Shown here: positions 17,653 to 26,032 of the stretch, one piece after another | Layout: each line of letters starts with the position of its first letter | How positions within the stretch are numbered: position 1 is the first letter of the stretch | Source: Lawsonibacter sp900766145 | GTDB lineage: Bacteria > Bacillota > Clostridia > Oscillospirales > Oscillospiraceae | Reading direction: 5' to 3' (one strand) | Length of the DNA stretch: 64,000 nt | NCBI RefSeq assembly: GCF_030372275.1 | Contig: NZ_JAUDDJ010000007.1 | Notes under the pieces: model-generated | What the model was told of the DNA's origin: nothing | Databases searched by the model: none | The model's input: only the letters and a program-made list of their open reading frames with translations | Position numbers and translations under genes: made by a program

Positions 17653-19128
17653 ATGTTGTATATTGGAATTGATCTGGGAACCTCTGCGGTGAAGCTGCTC
17701 CTAATGGATGAGGAGGGCCAAATCAAGAACGAGATCTCCCGGGAGTACCCCCTGGAATTCCCTCAGCCCGGCTGGAGCCAGCAGAATCCGGAGGACTGGA
17801 AAGCCGCCGTGCTGGAGGGAATCCCCGCCCTGCTGGAGGGTTTTGACAAGTCCCAGGTGGCGGGTATCGGGGCCGGCGGTCAGATGCACGGCCTGGTGGT
17901 GCTGGATGAGCACGACCAGGTGATTCGCCCGGCCATCCTGTGGAACGACGGGCGCACCGCCCAGGAGGTGGACTACCTCAACGAGGTAGTGGGACGGGAG
18001 AAGCTGTCCGCCCTCACCGCCAACATCGCCTTCGCCGGCTTCACCGCCCCCAAGATCCTGTGGATGAAGAAGCACGAGCCGGAGAATTTCCAGCGCATCC
18101 GCAAGATCATGCTCCCCAAGGATTACATCAACTACATCCTCACCGGCGTCCACTGCACCGATTACTCCGACGCCAGCGGCATGCTGCTGCTGGACGTGGA
18201 GAACAAGTGCTGGAGCCGGGAGATGCTGGACATCTGCGGCATCACCGAGAGCCAGATGCCCAAGCTGTTTGAGAGCTATGAGGCGGTAGGCACCCTGCTG
18301 CCTGAGATGGCTCAGAAGCTGGGCCTGCCTGAGAACGTGGTGGTGTGCGCCGGCGCGGGAGACAACGCCGCCGCCGCCGTAGGCACCGGCACCGTGGGGG
18401 CGGGGGGATGCAACATCTCCCTGGGCACCTCGGGTACCCTGTTTATCTCCAGCGACCACTTCGGGGTGGACCCCCACAACGCCCTGCACGCCTTCGCCCA
18501 CGCAGACGGCTGCTACCACCTGATGGGCTGCATGCTCTCCGCTGCCAGCTGCAACAAGTGGTGGATGGACGACATCCTGGGCTCCCAGGACTACGCCGGG
18601 GCCCAGAAGGACATCACCGACGACAAGCTGGGCTGCAACCACGTCTACTTCCTGCCCTACCTCATGGGGGAGCGCTCCCCCATCAATGATACCAACGCCC
18701 GCAGCGTCTTCATCGGCATGACCATGGACACCAGCCGCACCGACCTGACCCAGGCGGTGCTGGAGGGCGTGGCCTTTGCTATCCGGGACAGCTTTGAGGT
18801 GGCCCGGTCCCTGGGGCTGGATATACGCCGCAGCATGATCTGCGGCGGCGGCGCCAAGAGCCCCCTGTGGAAGAAGATCATGGCCAATGTGCTCAACGTG
18901 GAGCTGGATACCCCCGCCTCCGAGCAGGGGCCCGGCATGGGCGGCGCCATGCTGGCTATGGTGGCCTGCGGGGCCTACCCCAGCGTGCAGGCGGTGTGCG
19001 ACAAGCTGGTGAAGGTGGCGGACACGGTCCGTCCCGACCCGGAGATCGCCGCGCGCTATGAGCAGCGCTACCAGCAGTTTGCCAAAATTTATCCCACGCT
19101 GAAGGGGCTCTACCCTCAGCTGCTGTAA
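17653..19128 (+). CDS. xylB: Xylulokinase (FGGY carbohydrate kinase)
   Basis: A 491-residue FGGY kinase that phosphorylates D-xylulose, or a close ketopentose, with ATP. The N-terminus MLYIGIDLGTSAVKLLLMDE is a classical ASKHA phosphate motif. QMHGLVVLD, the glycine-rich GAGDNAAAAVGTGTV and the late GGGAKSPLWKKI ATP-binding block match XylB. ATG 17653 has GGAGG five bases upstream. It is directly downstream of the sugar importer and upstream of a FucI-like isomerase, so it probably phosphorylates the ketose made by that isomerase. D-xylulose is the first choice; L-fuculose or D-ribulose kinase activity is less likely from the motif set. Confidence 0.85.
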   Translation: MLYIGIDLGTSAVKLLLMDEEGQIKNEISREYPLEFPQPGWSQQNPEDWKAAVLEGIPALLEGFDKSQVAGIGAGGQMHGLVVLDEHDQVIRPAILWNDGRTAQEVDYLNEVVGREKLSALTANIAFAGFTAPKILWMKKHEPENFQRIRKIMLPKDYINYILTGVHCTDYSDASGMLLLDVENKCWSREMLDICGITESQMPKLFESYEAVGTLLPEMAQKLGLPENVVVCAGAGDNAAAAVGTGTVGAGGCNISLGTSGTLFISSDHFGVDPHNALHAFAHADGCYHLMGCMLSAASCNKWWMDDILGSQDYAGAQKDITDDKLGCNHVYFLPYLMGERSPINDTNARSVFIGMTMDTSRTDLTQAVLEGVAFAIRDSFEVARSLGLDIRRSMICGGGAKSPLWKKIMANVLNVELDTPASEQGPGMGGAMLAMVACGAYPSVQAVCDKLVKVADTVRPDPEIAARYEQRYQQFAKIYPTLKGLYPQLL

Positions 19129-19150
19129 AGCATAACAAGGAGGGGCGTAC

Positions 19151-19396
19151 ATGAACGAAGAGGGACATCTGATCCTGCGCCTGGCCGTAGGGCTGTACCT
19201 GGCGTATCTGGCCTACATGCTGATCTCCGCCCAGATGGCGGGAGATACCGGCATGAGCGATGTGGTCGCCTATGTCGGAGGCGGTATCCTGGGCCTGGGC
19301 GGCCTGGGCTTCTGTGACTACGCCCTGGTGCGCTACTTTAAGGAGCGCAAGGCTCGACAGGAAAAGAAAGACATATCGTCGGAGGAGGAGCCGTGA
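19151..19396 (+). CDS. Small two-helix membrane protein, unknown
   Basis: An 81-residue protein with two membrane helices (about 9-27 and 38-58), an acidic N-terminus and a charged C-terminal tail (KERKARQEKKDISSEEEP). I do not recognise a family. ATG 19151 follows AGGAGG. Its stop overlaps the GTG start of the following YczE-like gene by four bases, so the two are translated together and may form a membrane complex. It sits inside the sugar operon after xylB, but no sugar link is visible in the sequence. Confidence 0.65.
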   Translation: MNEEGHLILRLAVGLYLAYLAYMLISAQMAGDTGMSDVVAYVGGGILGLGGLGFCDYALVRYFKERKARQEKKDISSEEEP

Positions 19397-20067
19397 ACCG
19401 TCGCTCCCTTCGGGAGATGGCCGTGCGGGTAGTGCTGCTGCTCCTTGGCCTGTGGATCGCCCACCTGGGCGTGACCCTCTTTCTCCAGACCAACCTGGGG
19501 TCCGACCCCTTTAACGTCTTTGTTCAGGGCCTGTTCCGGGCCCTCCCCTGGCCGGACTGGGCCGGAATGACCCACGGCCGGGTCCATCTGCTGGTGTCGC
19601 TGCTCATTATGGTGGTGCTGCTGGTAGTGGACCGCAGCTATGTGGGCATCGGGACGGTACTGTGCATGGCCCTGGGCGGCCCTATCATCGACGTGTACAC
19701 CCTGTGGCTCTCCCCCTTCCTCAATGAAACCTTGCCCCTGGCGGTCCGGGTGCCTCTGCTGGCGGTGGGCTGTGTGATCCTGGCCTTCGGCATGACCATC
19801 GTCATCCGTTCCCAGGCGGGCACCGGCCCCAACGACCTGGTGGCAGTGGTGCTCAGCGACAAGAGCGGGAAACCCTTCGGTCCGGTGCGGATCGGGGTGG
19901 ACCTCACCTTCGCCCTGGTGGGCTTTGCCCTGGGGGGCGTGGTAGGGGTAGGCACCATCATCTGTGCCTTTCTGGTGGGCCCCGCCGCCCAGCTGTTTTT
20001 CCCTGTGAGTGAAAAAATTTGTGTGTGTGTTTTGAATCAATTTGCGGGAGTGCGCTCCCGGTCTTGA
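19393..20067 (+). CDS. YczE/YyaS-type integral membrane protein
   Basis: A 224-residue protein with five to six hydrophobic helices. FLQTNLGSDPFNVFVQG near the N-terminus and IRSQAGTGPNDLVAVV, repeated in style, are typical of the YczE/YitT-like (BitT) membrane family. These are poorly characterised, and some members help export or folding of nonribosomal products. GTG 19393 overlaps the preceding stop (GTGA) behind GGAGGAG. It is embedded between xylB and the isomerase genes, so it is co-transcribed with sugar use. Function unknown. Confidence 0.7.
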   Translation: MNRRSLREMAVRVVLLLLGLWIAHLGVTLFLQTNLGSDPFNVFVQGLFRALPWPDWAGMTHGRVHLLVSLLIMVVLLVVDRSYVGIGTVLCMALGGPIIDVYTLWLSPFLNETLPLAVRVPLLAVGCVILAFGMTIVIRSQAGTGPNDLVAVVLSDKSGKPFGPVRIGVDLTFALVGFALGGVVGVGTIICAFLVGPAAQLFFPVSEKICVCVLNQFAGVRSRS

Positions 20068-20078
20068 GGTGATAAGCT

Positions 20079-20714
20079 ATGATCATCCATTCAGTCTTTG
20101 ACGCCGCCTTTGCCCCCTACGGCAAGGTGCTGGGAGGCTACGACACCGCCGCTCTGACGGACACCCTGAAGGCGGTAACTCCCGTACCCGATGGGGTGGA
20201 CTACGTCCCCTCTCAGCCCGAGCTGGAGGCGCTGCCCATCGCCGGACAGTTTGCCTCCAACGCCTACGGCGGCATGCCCATCCAGCTGGGGTGGTGCAAC
20301 GGACATAATACCCGTCTCAACTGCCTGGAGTACCACCGGGACAGTGAGCTGAACATCGGCGCCCAGGACTTTATCCTCCTGGTGGCCAAGGAAGATGACA
20401 TGGTAGACGGCCGTCTGGATACCGCCAAGGTGAAGGCCTTCCGGGCTCCCGCCGGCGCGGTGGTGGAGGTATACGCCACCACCCTGCACTATGCCCCCTG
20501 CTCCGCCGCCCCCGGGGCCGGCTTCCAGGTGGTCATCGCGCTGCCCCGTGGCACCAACGGCCCCAAGCCTGCCATCACCCCCCTCAACGGGGAGGATGAG
20601 ACCCTGTGGGCCTGCAACAAGTGGCTGCTGGCCCACGCCGACAGCAGCGAGGCCGCCCAGGGCGCGCCCGTGCGGCTGGATGGCATCAACGTGGATATTG
20701 CCGCCGATCTGTAA
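20079..20714 (+). CDS. DUF4867-family protein (cupin-like)
   Basis: A 211-residue protein with GGMPIQLGWCNGHN, LEYHRDSELNIGAQDF and VEVYATTLHYAPC. These motifs match a family I know as DUF4867, often found beside L-fucose/L-arabinose isomerase genes. The EYHRDSE and LHYAPC patches look like metal-binding cupin motifs, which would fit a sugar isomerase, epimerase or mutarotase role, but no activity is established. It lies 11 bases after the YczE-like gene and 32 bases before the isomerase gene, supporting a joint function in sugar conversion. Confidence 0.7.
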   Translation: MIIHSVFDAAFAPYGKVLGGYDTAALTDTLKAVTPVPDGVDYVPSQPELEALPIAGQFASNAYGGMPIQLGWCNGHNTRLNCLEYHRDSELNIGAQDFILLVAKEDDMVDGRLDTAKVKAFRAPAGAVVEVYATTLHYAPCSAAPGAGFQVVIALPRGTNGPKPAITPLNGEDETLWACNKWLLAHADSSEAAQGAPVRLDGINVDIAADL

Positions 20715-20746
20715 GCGGTAGATTTGAAAAGAGAGGTCTGATTATC

Positions 20747-22219
20747 ATGTTTGCCAATATTCCTGAGGTCAAGCTGGGCATCATTGCCGTGTCCCGCGAC
20801 TGCTTCCCCATTGCCCTGTCCACCCAGCGCCGCCAGAATATCGTCTCCGCCTACGGCGAGGGGCTGTATGAGTGCCCCATCACCGTGGAGAACGAGGCCG
20901 ACGCCCTGAAGGCCCTGGACGACGTGAAGGCCCACGGTGTCAACGCCCTGGTGGTGTTCCTGGGCAACTTCGGTCCCGAGACCCCCGAGACCATCCTGTG
21001 CCAGAAGTTTGACGGTCCCACCATGTACGTGGCCGCCGCCGAGGGCGACGGCGATATGATCAACGGCCGCGGCGACGCCTACTGCGGCGTGCTCAACTGC
21101 TCCTACAATCTGGGCATGCGCCACCTGAAGGCCTACCTGCCTGAGTACCCCGTGGGCACCGCCCAGGAGTGCGCCGACATGATCCGGGAGTTTGTCCCCA
21201 TCGCCCGGGCTATCATCGGTGTAAAGAACCTGAAGATTATCACCTTTGGTCCCCGTCCCCAGGACTTCTTCGCCTGCAACGCCCCCATCAAGGGCCTGTA
21301 CGAGCTGGGCGTGGAAGTGGAGGAGAACTCCGAGCTGGACCTGCTGGTGGCTTACAAGGCCCACGCCGGGGACAAGCGCATCCCCGAGGTGGTGGCCGAC
21401 ATGCAGAAGGAGATGGGCGAGCGCACCTACCCCGACCTGCTGGAGCGGATGGCTCAGTTTGAGCTGACCCTGCTGGACTGGGCCGAGCAGCACAAGGGCG
21501 CCCGGCAGTATGTGGCCTTTGCCGACAAGTGCTGGCCCGCCTTCCCCGAGCAGTTCGGCTTTGAGCCCTGCTATGTAAACTCGCGCCTGGCTTCCCGGGG
21601 CATTCCCGTAGCCTGCGAGGTGGATATCTACGGTGCTTTGAGCGAGTACATCGGCGCCTGCATCACCGGCGACGCCATCACCCTGCTGGACATCAACAAC
21701 TCTGTGCCCCAGTACATTTACGACGAGGACATCGCCGGCAAGTTTGACTATGATATCAAGGACACCTTCATGGGCTTCCACTGCGGGAACACCCCCAGCT
21801 GCAAGATGTGCGACGGCTGCGCGGTAAAGTATCAGCTCATCCAGAACCGCCTGCTGGAGAACGGCGGTACCCCCGACTTTACCCGTGGCACCCTGGAGGG
21901 CGACATCGCCCCCGGTGCGATCACCTTCTACCGCCTGCAGTGTGACAGCGAGGGGAACCTGCGCTCCTACATCGCTCAGGGCGAGGTGCTGCCTGTGGCC
22001 ACCCGTTCCTTCGGCGGCATTGGCGTGTTTGCCATCCCCGAGATGGGCCGCTTCTACCGCCACGTGCTCATCCAGAAGCGCTATCCCCACCACGGCGCGG
22101 TGGCCTTCGCCCACTGCGGCAAGGCTCTGTTTGAGGTGCTCAAGTACTTCGGCGTCTCCGACATCGCCTACAACCAGCCTAAGAGCCTGCCCTATCCCAC
22201 CGAGAATCCCTTCCAGTAA
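20747..22219 (+). CDS. L-fucose/L-arabinose isomerase family protein
   Basis: A 490-residue protein of the FucI/AraA fold. Such enzymes interconvert aldoses and ketoses with manganese. VKLGIIAVSRDCFPIALS at the N-terminus, GDGDMINGRGDAYCGVL, a Cys-rich PSCKMCDGCAVKY segment and a C-terminal HHGAVAFAHCGKALF (metal-type His) are visible. The Cys-rich insertion is unlike E. coli FucI and is typical of the Firmicutes subgroup. ATG 20747 follows GAGAGG. Together with the importer and xylulokinase it forms an uptake, isomerisation and phosphorylation route. The substrate may be xylose, arabinose, fucose or a related aldose. Confidence 0.75.
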   Translation: MFANIPEVKLGIIAVSRDCFPIALSTQRRQNIVSAYGEGLYECPITVENEADALKALDDVKAHGVNALVVFLGNFGPETPETILCQKFDGPTMYVAAAEGDGDMINGRGDAYCGVLNCSYNLGMRHLKAYLPEYPVGTAQECADMIREFVPIARAIIGVKNLKIITFGPRPQDFFACNAPIKGLYELGVEVEENSELDLLVAYKAHAGDKRIPEVVADMQKEMGERTYPDLLERMAQFELTLLDWAEQHKGARQYVAFADKCWPAFPEQFGFEPCYVNSRLASRGIPVACEVDIYGALSEYIGACITGDAITLLDINNSVPQYIYDEDIAGKFDYDIKDTFMGFHCGNTPSCKMCDGCAVKYQLIQNRLLENGGTPDFTRGTLEGDIAPGAITFYRLQCDSEGNLRSYIAQGEVLPVATRSFGGIGVFAIPEMGRFYRHVLIQKRYPHHGAVAFAHCGKALFEVLKYFGVSDIAYNQPKSLPYPTENPFQ

Positions 22220-22233
22220 TCCCCAATCCAAAA

Positions 22234-22266
22234 ACGGGGCGCTGCCAGACAGCGCCCCGTTTTTTT
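22234..22266 (+). terminator. Terminator of the sugar operon
   Basis: ACGGGGCGCTG, CCAGA loop, CAGCGCCCCGT and T7: an 11-base-pair stem directly after the isomerase stop. Confidence 0.93.
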
Positions 22267-22305
22267 GTTGGCTAAAAATTCTTTTGCAAGGCGGCGGCAA
22301 TTTTC

Positions 22306-22334
22306 TTCCATTTTCCGCCGTTGTATATTATAAT
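22306..22334 (+). promoter_or_regulatory. Probable promoter of the glucokinase gene
   Basis: TATAAT at 22329-22334 with a poor -35 (TTCCAT) 17 bases upstream. The leader carries a small CTCCGC/GCGGAG hairpin (22346-22363). Confidence 0.5.
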
Positions 22335-22423
22335 GTCATTAAGTTCTCCGCTAAGGGGCGGAGAGAGCAAGGAAGCGAGCAGTTCCCCAATCATACCATG
22401 GAATTATTGAGGAGGAGAGGCAC

Positions 22424-23404
22424 ATGAAACCCTATGCGTTCGGCGTAGATTTGGGCGGAAACGCCATTAAGATCGGTCTGTTCCAGACCACAGGCAATTT
22501 GGTAGAAAAGTGGACCATTCCCGCCCGTCTGGAGGACCATGGCAGCCAACTGCTGGCCGATGTGGTGGACGCCATCCGGGCCAAGATGGCAGAGCGCTCC
22601 CTGACCTGGGATGTGGTCGAAGGCGTGGGCATGGGTGTGCCCGGCCCTGTGGACCAGGACGGCACCGTGATGCGCTGCGTCAACCTGGGCTGGGACATTC
22701 TGAATGTGCCCCAGGCGGTGCGGGAGCTGGAGCCCGCCATTGAGAAGCTGAAAGTGGCCAACGACGTCAACGCCGCTACCCTGGGCGAGATGTGGCAGGG
22801 CGGCGCCCAGTGGAACAACAGCGCCGTCATGGTCACCCTGGGCGTGGGCATCGGCAGCGGCATCGTGGTGGATAACAAGGTGTTTGTGGGCAGCACCGGC
22901 GCTGCCGGTGAGATCGGCCACATGTGTGTCAACCCCAAAGAGACCGAGCGCTGTACCTGCGGCAACTACGGCTGCCTGGAGCAGTACTGCTCCGATACCG
23001 GCCTGGTACATACTGCCCAGCTGGTGCTGGAGGAGCGTCCGGAGGAGCCCAGCCTGCTGCGGGACGGAGAGATTACCCCCAAGACCATCTGTCAGGCGGC
23101 CAAGAAGGGGGACGCCGCCGCCTCTGAGGTGCTGGACCGCTTTGGCCAGCTCATGGGCCAGGCCCTCACCGCCGTGGCCTGCACCGTCAATCCCCAGGTT
23201 TTTGTCATCGGCGGCCAGATGGCCCAGGCCGGCATGGCTATTCTCAAGCCCATTGAGACCTACTTCCGCCGCTACGCCTTCCACGCCTTCCGCAACACCC
23301 CCTTTGTGCTGGCGGAGCTGGGCGAGGACGCGGGCATCTATGGCAGCGTGCGTATGCTCTTTGACGAAGTGAAGCTGGAGGAGGAAGAGGAACTGGATCT
23401 CTAA
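22424..23404 (+). CDS. glcK: ROK-family glucokinase
   Basis: A 326-residue ROK sugar kinase. It lacks a helix-turn-helix domain and starts directly with the phosphate-binding FGVDLGGNAIKIGLF. ANDVNAATLGE holds the sugar-contact and catalytic Asp, LGVGIGSGIVVD is the second ATP motif, and EIGHMCVNP followed by CTCGNYGCLE is the ROK zinc site. The expected reaction is ATP-dependent phosphorylation of glucose to glucose 6-phosphate in the cytoplasm. ATG 22424 follows GGAGGAG. It has its own promoter and is followed 65 bases later by a YitT-type gene. Other hexoses or amino sugars are possible substrates. Confidence 0.85.
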   Translation: MKPYAFGVDLGGNAIKIGLFQTTGNLVEKWTIPARLEDHGSQLLADVVDAIRAKMAERSLTWDVVEGVGMGVPGPVDQDGTVMRCVNLGWDILNVPQAVRELEPAIEKLKVANDVNAATLGEMWQGGAQWNNSAVMVTLGVGIGSGIVVDNKVFVGSTGAAGEIGHMCVNPKETERCTCGNYGCLEQYCSDTGLVHTAQLVLEERPEEPSLLRDGEITPKTICQAAKKGDAAASEVLDRFGQLMGQALTAVACTVNPQVFVIGGQMAQAGMAILKPIETYFRRYAFHAFRNTPFVLAELGEDAGIYGSVRMLFDEVKLEEEEELDL

Positions 23405-23469
23405 CCCTCTGTGTTCCTGATTGAGGGATCTTTGGGCACAATACATACGGTCTGCCTGGGAGGATGGCA

Positions 23470-24342
23470 ATGAAAAAGATCTCGTTCAAGGACTTGGTCA
23501 GCATGGTGCTCAGCTGTGTGATTTGCAGTATTGCGGTCAACTGGGTGGCCCTGCCCAACGGCTTTGTGGTCACCGGTATCACCGGCCTTGCCATGACGGC
23601 ACAAGCCTTTACCGGCATCAACTATGCGCTGATCTACTACGGCCTCATGCTCCTGATCCTGGTGCTCACCTTTGTGGCTTTGGGCTACCGGGAGGTGTCC
23701 AACATTTTATTTCTCTCCTTTTTATATCCCCTGGTGCTGTGGGTGCTCAACCACTGGACTGTGGAGATCATTTTAAAGGAGAAGCTGATCGCCGTCATGT
23801 TTTTCGGCGTCATCTACGGCGTGGGCGCGGGGATCACATACCGCCTGGGCTACTCCTACGGCGGGACGGATACCCTGGCCAAAATCCTCAAGACCAAGGT
23901 GCTTAAGGCGGTGGAGCTCAAACACATCCTGCTGGCGCTGGACGGCATGATCATGGCGGTGATGCTGCTGCGATTCAGCCTGGATGTGGTGGCCTATGCC
24001 CTGGTGGGGCAGATCATCTACGTCAACAGCATGAACTATGTGATCTTCAACATGGGGCCCAAGCTCTATGAGATCCAGATCGTGTGTGAAAATTCCAAAG
24101 CCATCGAGGCCTTTGTCATCCATGAGATCCACAAAAGCGCCACCCTCAGCCAGGTCACCGGCAGCTACTCCGGCCAGACCAAGACCCAGGTGGACTGCGT
24201 GTGCAACTCCCGGGAGTATGTGCAGCTGCGGGAGTTTATCCGGGACCAGGGGGTGGACTGCTTTATCAAGGTGTTCCCCCTCACCCATGTATTTGGGCAG
24301 AACAAGGACTTCCACCGGCTCAGCGATCAAAATCTGGAATAA
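23470..24342 (+). CDS. YitT family membrane protein (DUF161 + DUF2179)
   Basis: A 290-residue protein with five or six N-terminal membrane helices (to about residue 190) and a soluble alpha/beta C-terminal domain (about 205-285, ending VDCFIKVFPLTHVFGQ). YRLGYSYGGTDTLAKILKTK is the loop typical of YitT proteins. Their function is unknown, although they resemble membrane transporters with a regulatory C-terminal domain. GGGAGG lies six bases before ATG 23470; the ATG at 23464 touches the ribosome site and is unlikely. It shares a bidirectional terminator with the convergent glycosyltransferase gene. Confidence 0.82.
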   Translation: MKKISFKDLVSMVLSCVICSIAVNWVALPNGFVVTGITGLAMTAQAFTGINYALIYYGLMLLILVLTFVALGYREVSNILFLSFLYPLVLWVLNHWTVEIILKEKLIAVMFFGVIYGVGAGITYRLGYSYGGTDTLAKILKTKVLKAVELKHILLALDGMIMAVMLLRFSLDVVAYALVGQIIYVNSMNYVIFNMGPKLYEIQIVCENSKAIEAFVIHEIHKSATLSQVTGSYSGQTKTQVDCVCNSREYVQLREFIRDQGVDCFIKVFPLTHVFGQNKDFHRLSDQNLE

Positions 24343-24343
24343 A

Positions 24344-24376
24344 AAAAGACGGACCGCAATGCGGTCCGTCTTTTTG
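24344..24376. terminator. Bidirectional terminator, YitT and glycosyltransferase genes
   Basis: AAAGACGGACCGC, AAT loop, GCGGTCCGTCTTTTT, flanked by A7 on the left and T5 on the right, between two convergent genes. Confidence 0.93.
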
Positions 24377-24382
24377 TTTGTC

Positions 24383-25666
24383 TTAGCTCTTCCCCAGAGC
24401 CTTCTGGCTGCCGGTGTGATAGATGGGCTTCCACTCCACCTTCCGGACCAGAGCGGCCAGGGAGATGGGGACGTAAGTAAACATGAAGATGGGGAAGGTA
24501 AATACGTACAGGATCTTCTTGTAGGTAGGAATCTGGATCTGCTTCCACTCGCTGAGTACGGTCAGAGCGCCGAAGAGCAGCAGGCCCAGGTAGAAGTTGA
24601 CCACGGTAGAGCAGGCAAAGCTGCCGGACACGGCCAAGATCTTATTGGTGATGTACACCGGCTGGCCCCAGCAGGCCAGGCAGACCACCAGGTTAAAGGC
24701 CAGAGTCACCAGGGTGAGCAGCATGCCGGGAGCCACGGTCATGAACATGTCGTAGCAGGACCAGCTCTGGCGGGTGGGCTTACGCAGGAAGCCGCGGGTC
24801 AGGGCGGCGCTGTAATTGGCGTTGACCTGATAGAAGCCCTTGGACCAGCGCAGGCGCTGATCCCAGCTCTGACGGAAGGTGGTGGGCTGCTCGTCGTAGA
24901 TGACCGCCTTGTCGCAGTAGCCGATGCGGCGGCCCTTCAGGGCGCAGCTGACGGAGAACTCGATATCCTCGGTGAGCAGATGGAAGGGCCAGCCGCCGTT
25001 CTCCCGGATGACGTCGGCGTTGATCAAAAAGCCGGTGCCGGAGACGTGGCAGTTGGTGCCCAGGAGCATACGGGGGAAGTTGAGGAAGCGGGCCTCACGC
25101 AGGAACCAAATGGCGTAGCCGGAGGAGATCCAGTTGTCGCCGAAGTTGCGGGAGTTGCGGTAGCAGGTGATGGCGCCGTAATTTCCGCTGTCAAAGACCT
25201 TATTCATCTCAGCGGTGAAGTTGGGGTCCACCAGATTGTCCGCGTCAAAGATCATGTAGCCGTCGTACTTGTCGCGGCCCTCATGGTGCAGGGTGCGGAA
25301 GAGGAAGTCCAGGGCGTAGCCCTTGCCCTTCTTGTTCTGGTTAAAACGCTCGTAGACGATGGCGCCGGCCTGGCGGGACACCTCGGCGGTGTTGTCAGTG
25401 CAGTTGTCGGCCACCACATAGACGTCCAGGCAATCCTGAGGATAGCGCTGCTGTTTTAATGAGTGGATCAATTCTGCTATGACGCCTGCCTCGTTCCGGG
25501 CGGAAATCACCGCGGCGTAGCGATGGATCTTGGCATCCTGGGACTGATTCCAGTGCTTGCGGCGGATCACACCGATCACCAGATAGACCAGCTGATAAAA
25601 ATAGGCCACCGTGAACAGAACCGCCAGGAAGAGGTTGAAGGCCTCCACCAGTTGAATCATATTCAT
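24383..25666 (-). CDS. Processive family 2 glycosyltransferase
   Basis: A 427-residue membrane glycosyltransferase. One N-terminal helix (about 8-30) is followed by a GT-A domain and several C-terminal helices. The nucleotide-sugar site is shown by FDADN, the catalytic aspartate by LTEDIE, and the polymer-extending motif is QRLRWSKG, a QxxRW type found in cellulose, hyaluronan and poly-GlcNAc synthases. It should extend a beta-linked polysaccharide or glycolipid at the cytoplasmic face. The start is ATG 25666 (MNMIQLVEAFN), preceded by AAAGGTGA; the open frame upstream overlaps its promoter and is not used. No partner genes for export are adjacent. Confidence 0.85.
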   Translation of the reverse strand: MNMIQLVEAFNLFLAVLFTVAYFYQLVYLVIGVIRRKHWNQSQDAKIHRYAAVISARNEAGVIAELIHSLKQQRYPQDCLDVYVVADNCTDNTAEVSRQAGAIVYERFNQNKKGKGYALDFLFRTLHHEGRDKYDGYMIFDADNLVDPNFTAEMNKVFDSGNYGAITCYRNSRNFGDNWISSGYAIWFLREARFLNFPRMLLGTNCHVSGTGFLINADVIRENGGWPFHLLTEDIEFSVSCALKGRRIGYCDKAVIYDEQPTTFRQSWDQRLRWSKGFYQVNANYSAALTRGFLRKPTRQSWSCYDMFMTVAPGMLLTLVTLAFNLVVCLACWGQPVYITNKILAVSGSFACSTVVNFYLGLLLFGALTVLSEWKQIQIPTYKKILYVFTFPIFMFTYVPISLAALVRKVEWKPIYHTGSQKALGKS

Positions 25667-25704
25667 GTTAATCACCTTTATAAAATGTCGTTGTTTGTCG
25701 TCTT

Positions 25705-25741
25705 CAGACCAGTCTCTATGTACTTGGTCTGATACATCATA
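25705..25741 (-). promoter_or_regulatory. Promoter and inverted repeat before the glycosyltransferase gene
   Basis: On the minus strand an extended -10 TGC TATGAT (hexamer 25736-25741) has no clear -35. Just downstream is a perfect inverted repeat CAGACCA, 13 bases, TGGTCTG (25705-25731) covering the start point. It could be an operator or a 5' hairpin. Confidence 0.5.
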
Positions 25742-25964
25742 GCACGCTTTTAAAATATTACAAGATTGTTTCATGAGTCTTAATGAAAAGTTAAGAGTTC
25801 GTTCATAAATTCACAAGGTTCCGGGAACATTTTTAACTGCGTTTCCTTGAATTTCCTGTGCCAAGTTGTATATTCCTAACAAATCTTAAGAAAAGACTTT
25901 TTGAAGAGACATTTAACCTATGAAATACTTTCTTAACAATTTAAAAATTTCACTTCCTTTTTCC
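25742..25964. other. AT-rich control region upstream of the glycosyltransferase gene
   Basis: No gene is seen. TTAAG-type words recur (near 25778-25795 and 25885-25893), similar to those in the Dlt-like operon promoter, so this may be a response-regulator binding zone. Confidence 0.35.
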
Positions 25965-26002
25965 GCAAAAAAACGGACCGGGGATTGGCTCCGTCGGTCC
26001 GT
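25965..26002 (-). terminator. Terminator after the SorC regulator gene
   Basis: ACGGACCG (25973-25980) pairs with CGGTCCGT (25995-26002). On the minus strand the hairpin is followed by T7. Confidence 0.8.
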
Positions 26003-26032
26003 CAGTATGTGGGATTTTTTGGTGGAAATGGC

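Noticed and set aside
20489..22300. 603-codon minus-strand ORF opposite the isomerase gene
   Set aside because: Shadow of a recognised gene; no ribosome site and His/Val/Gly-rich translation.
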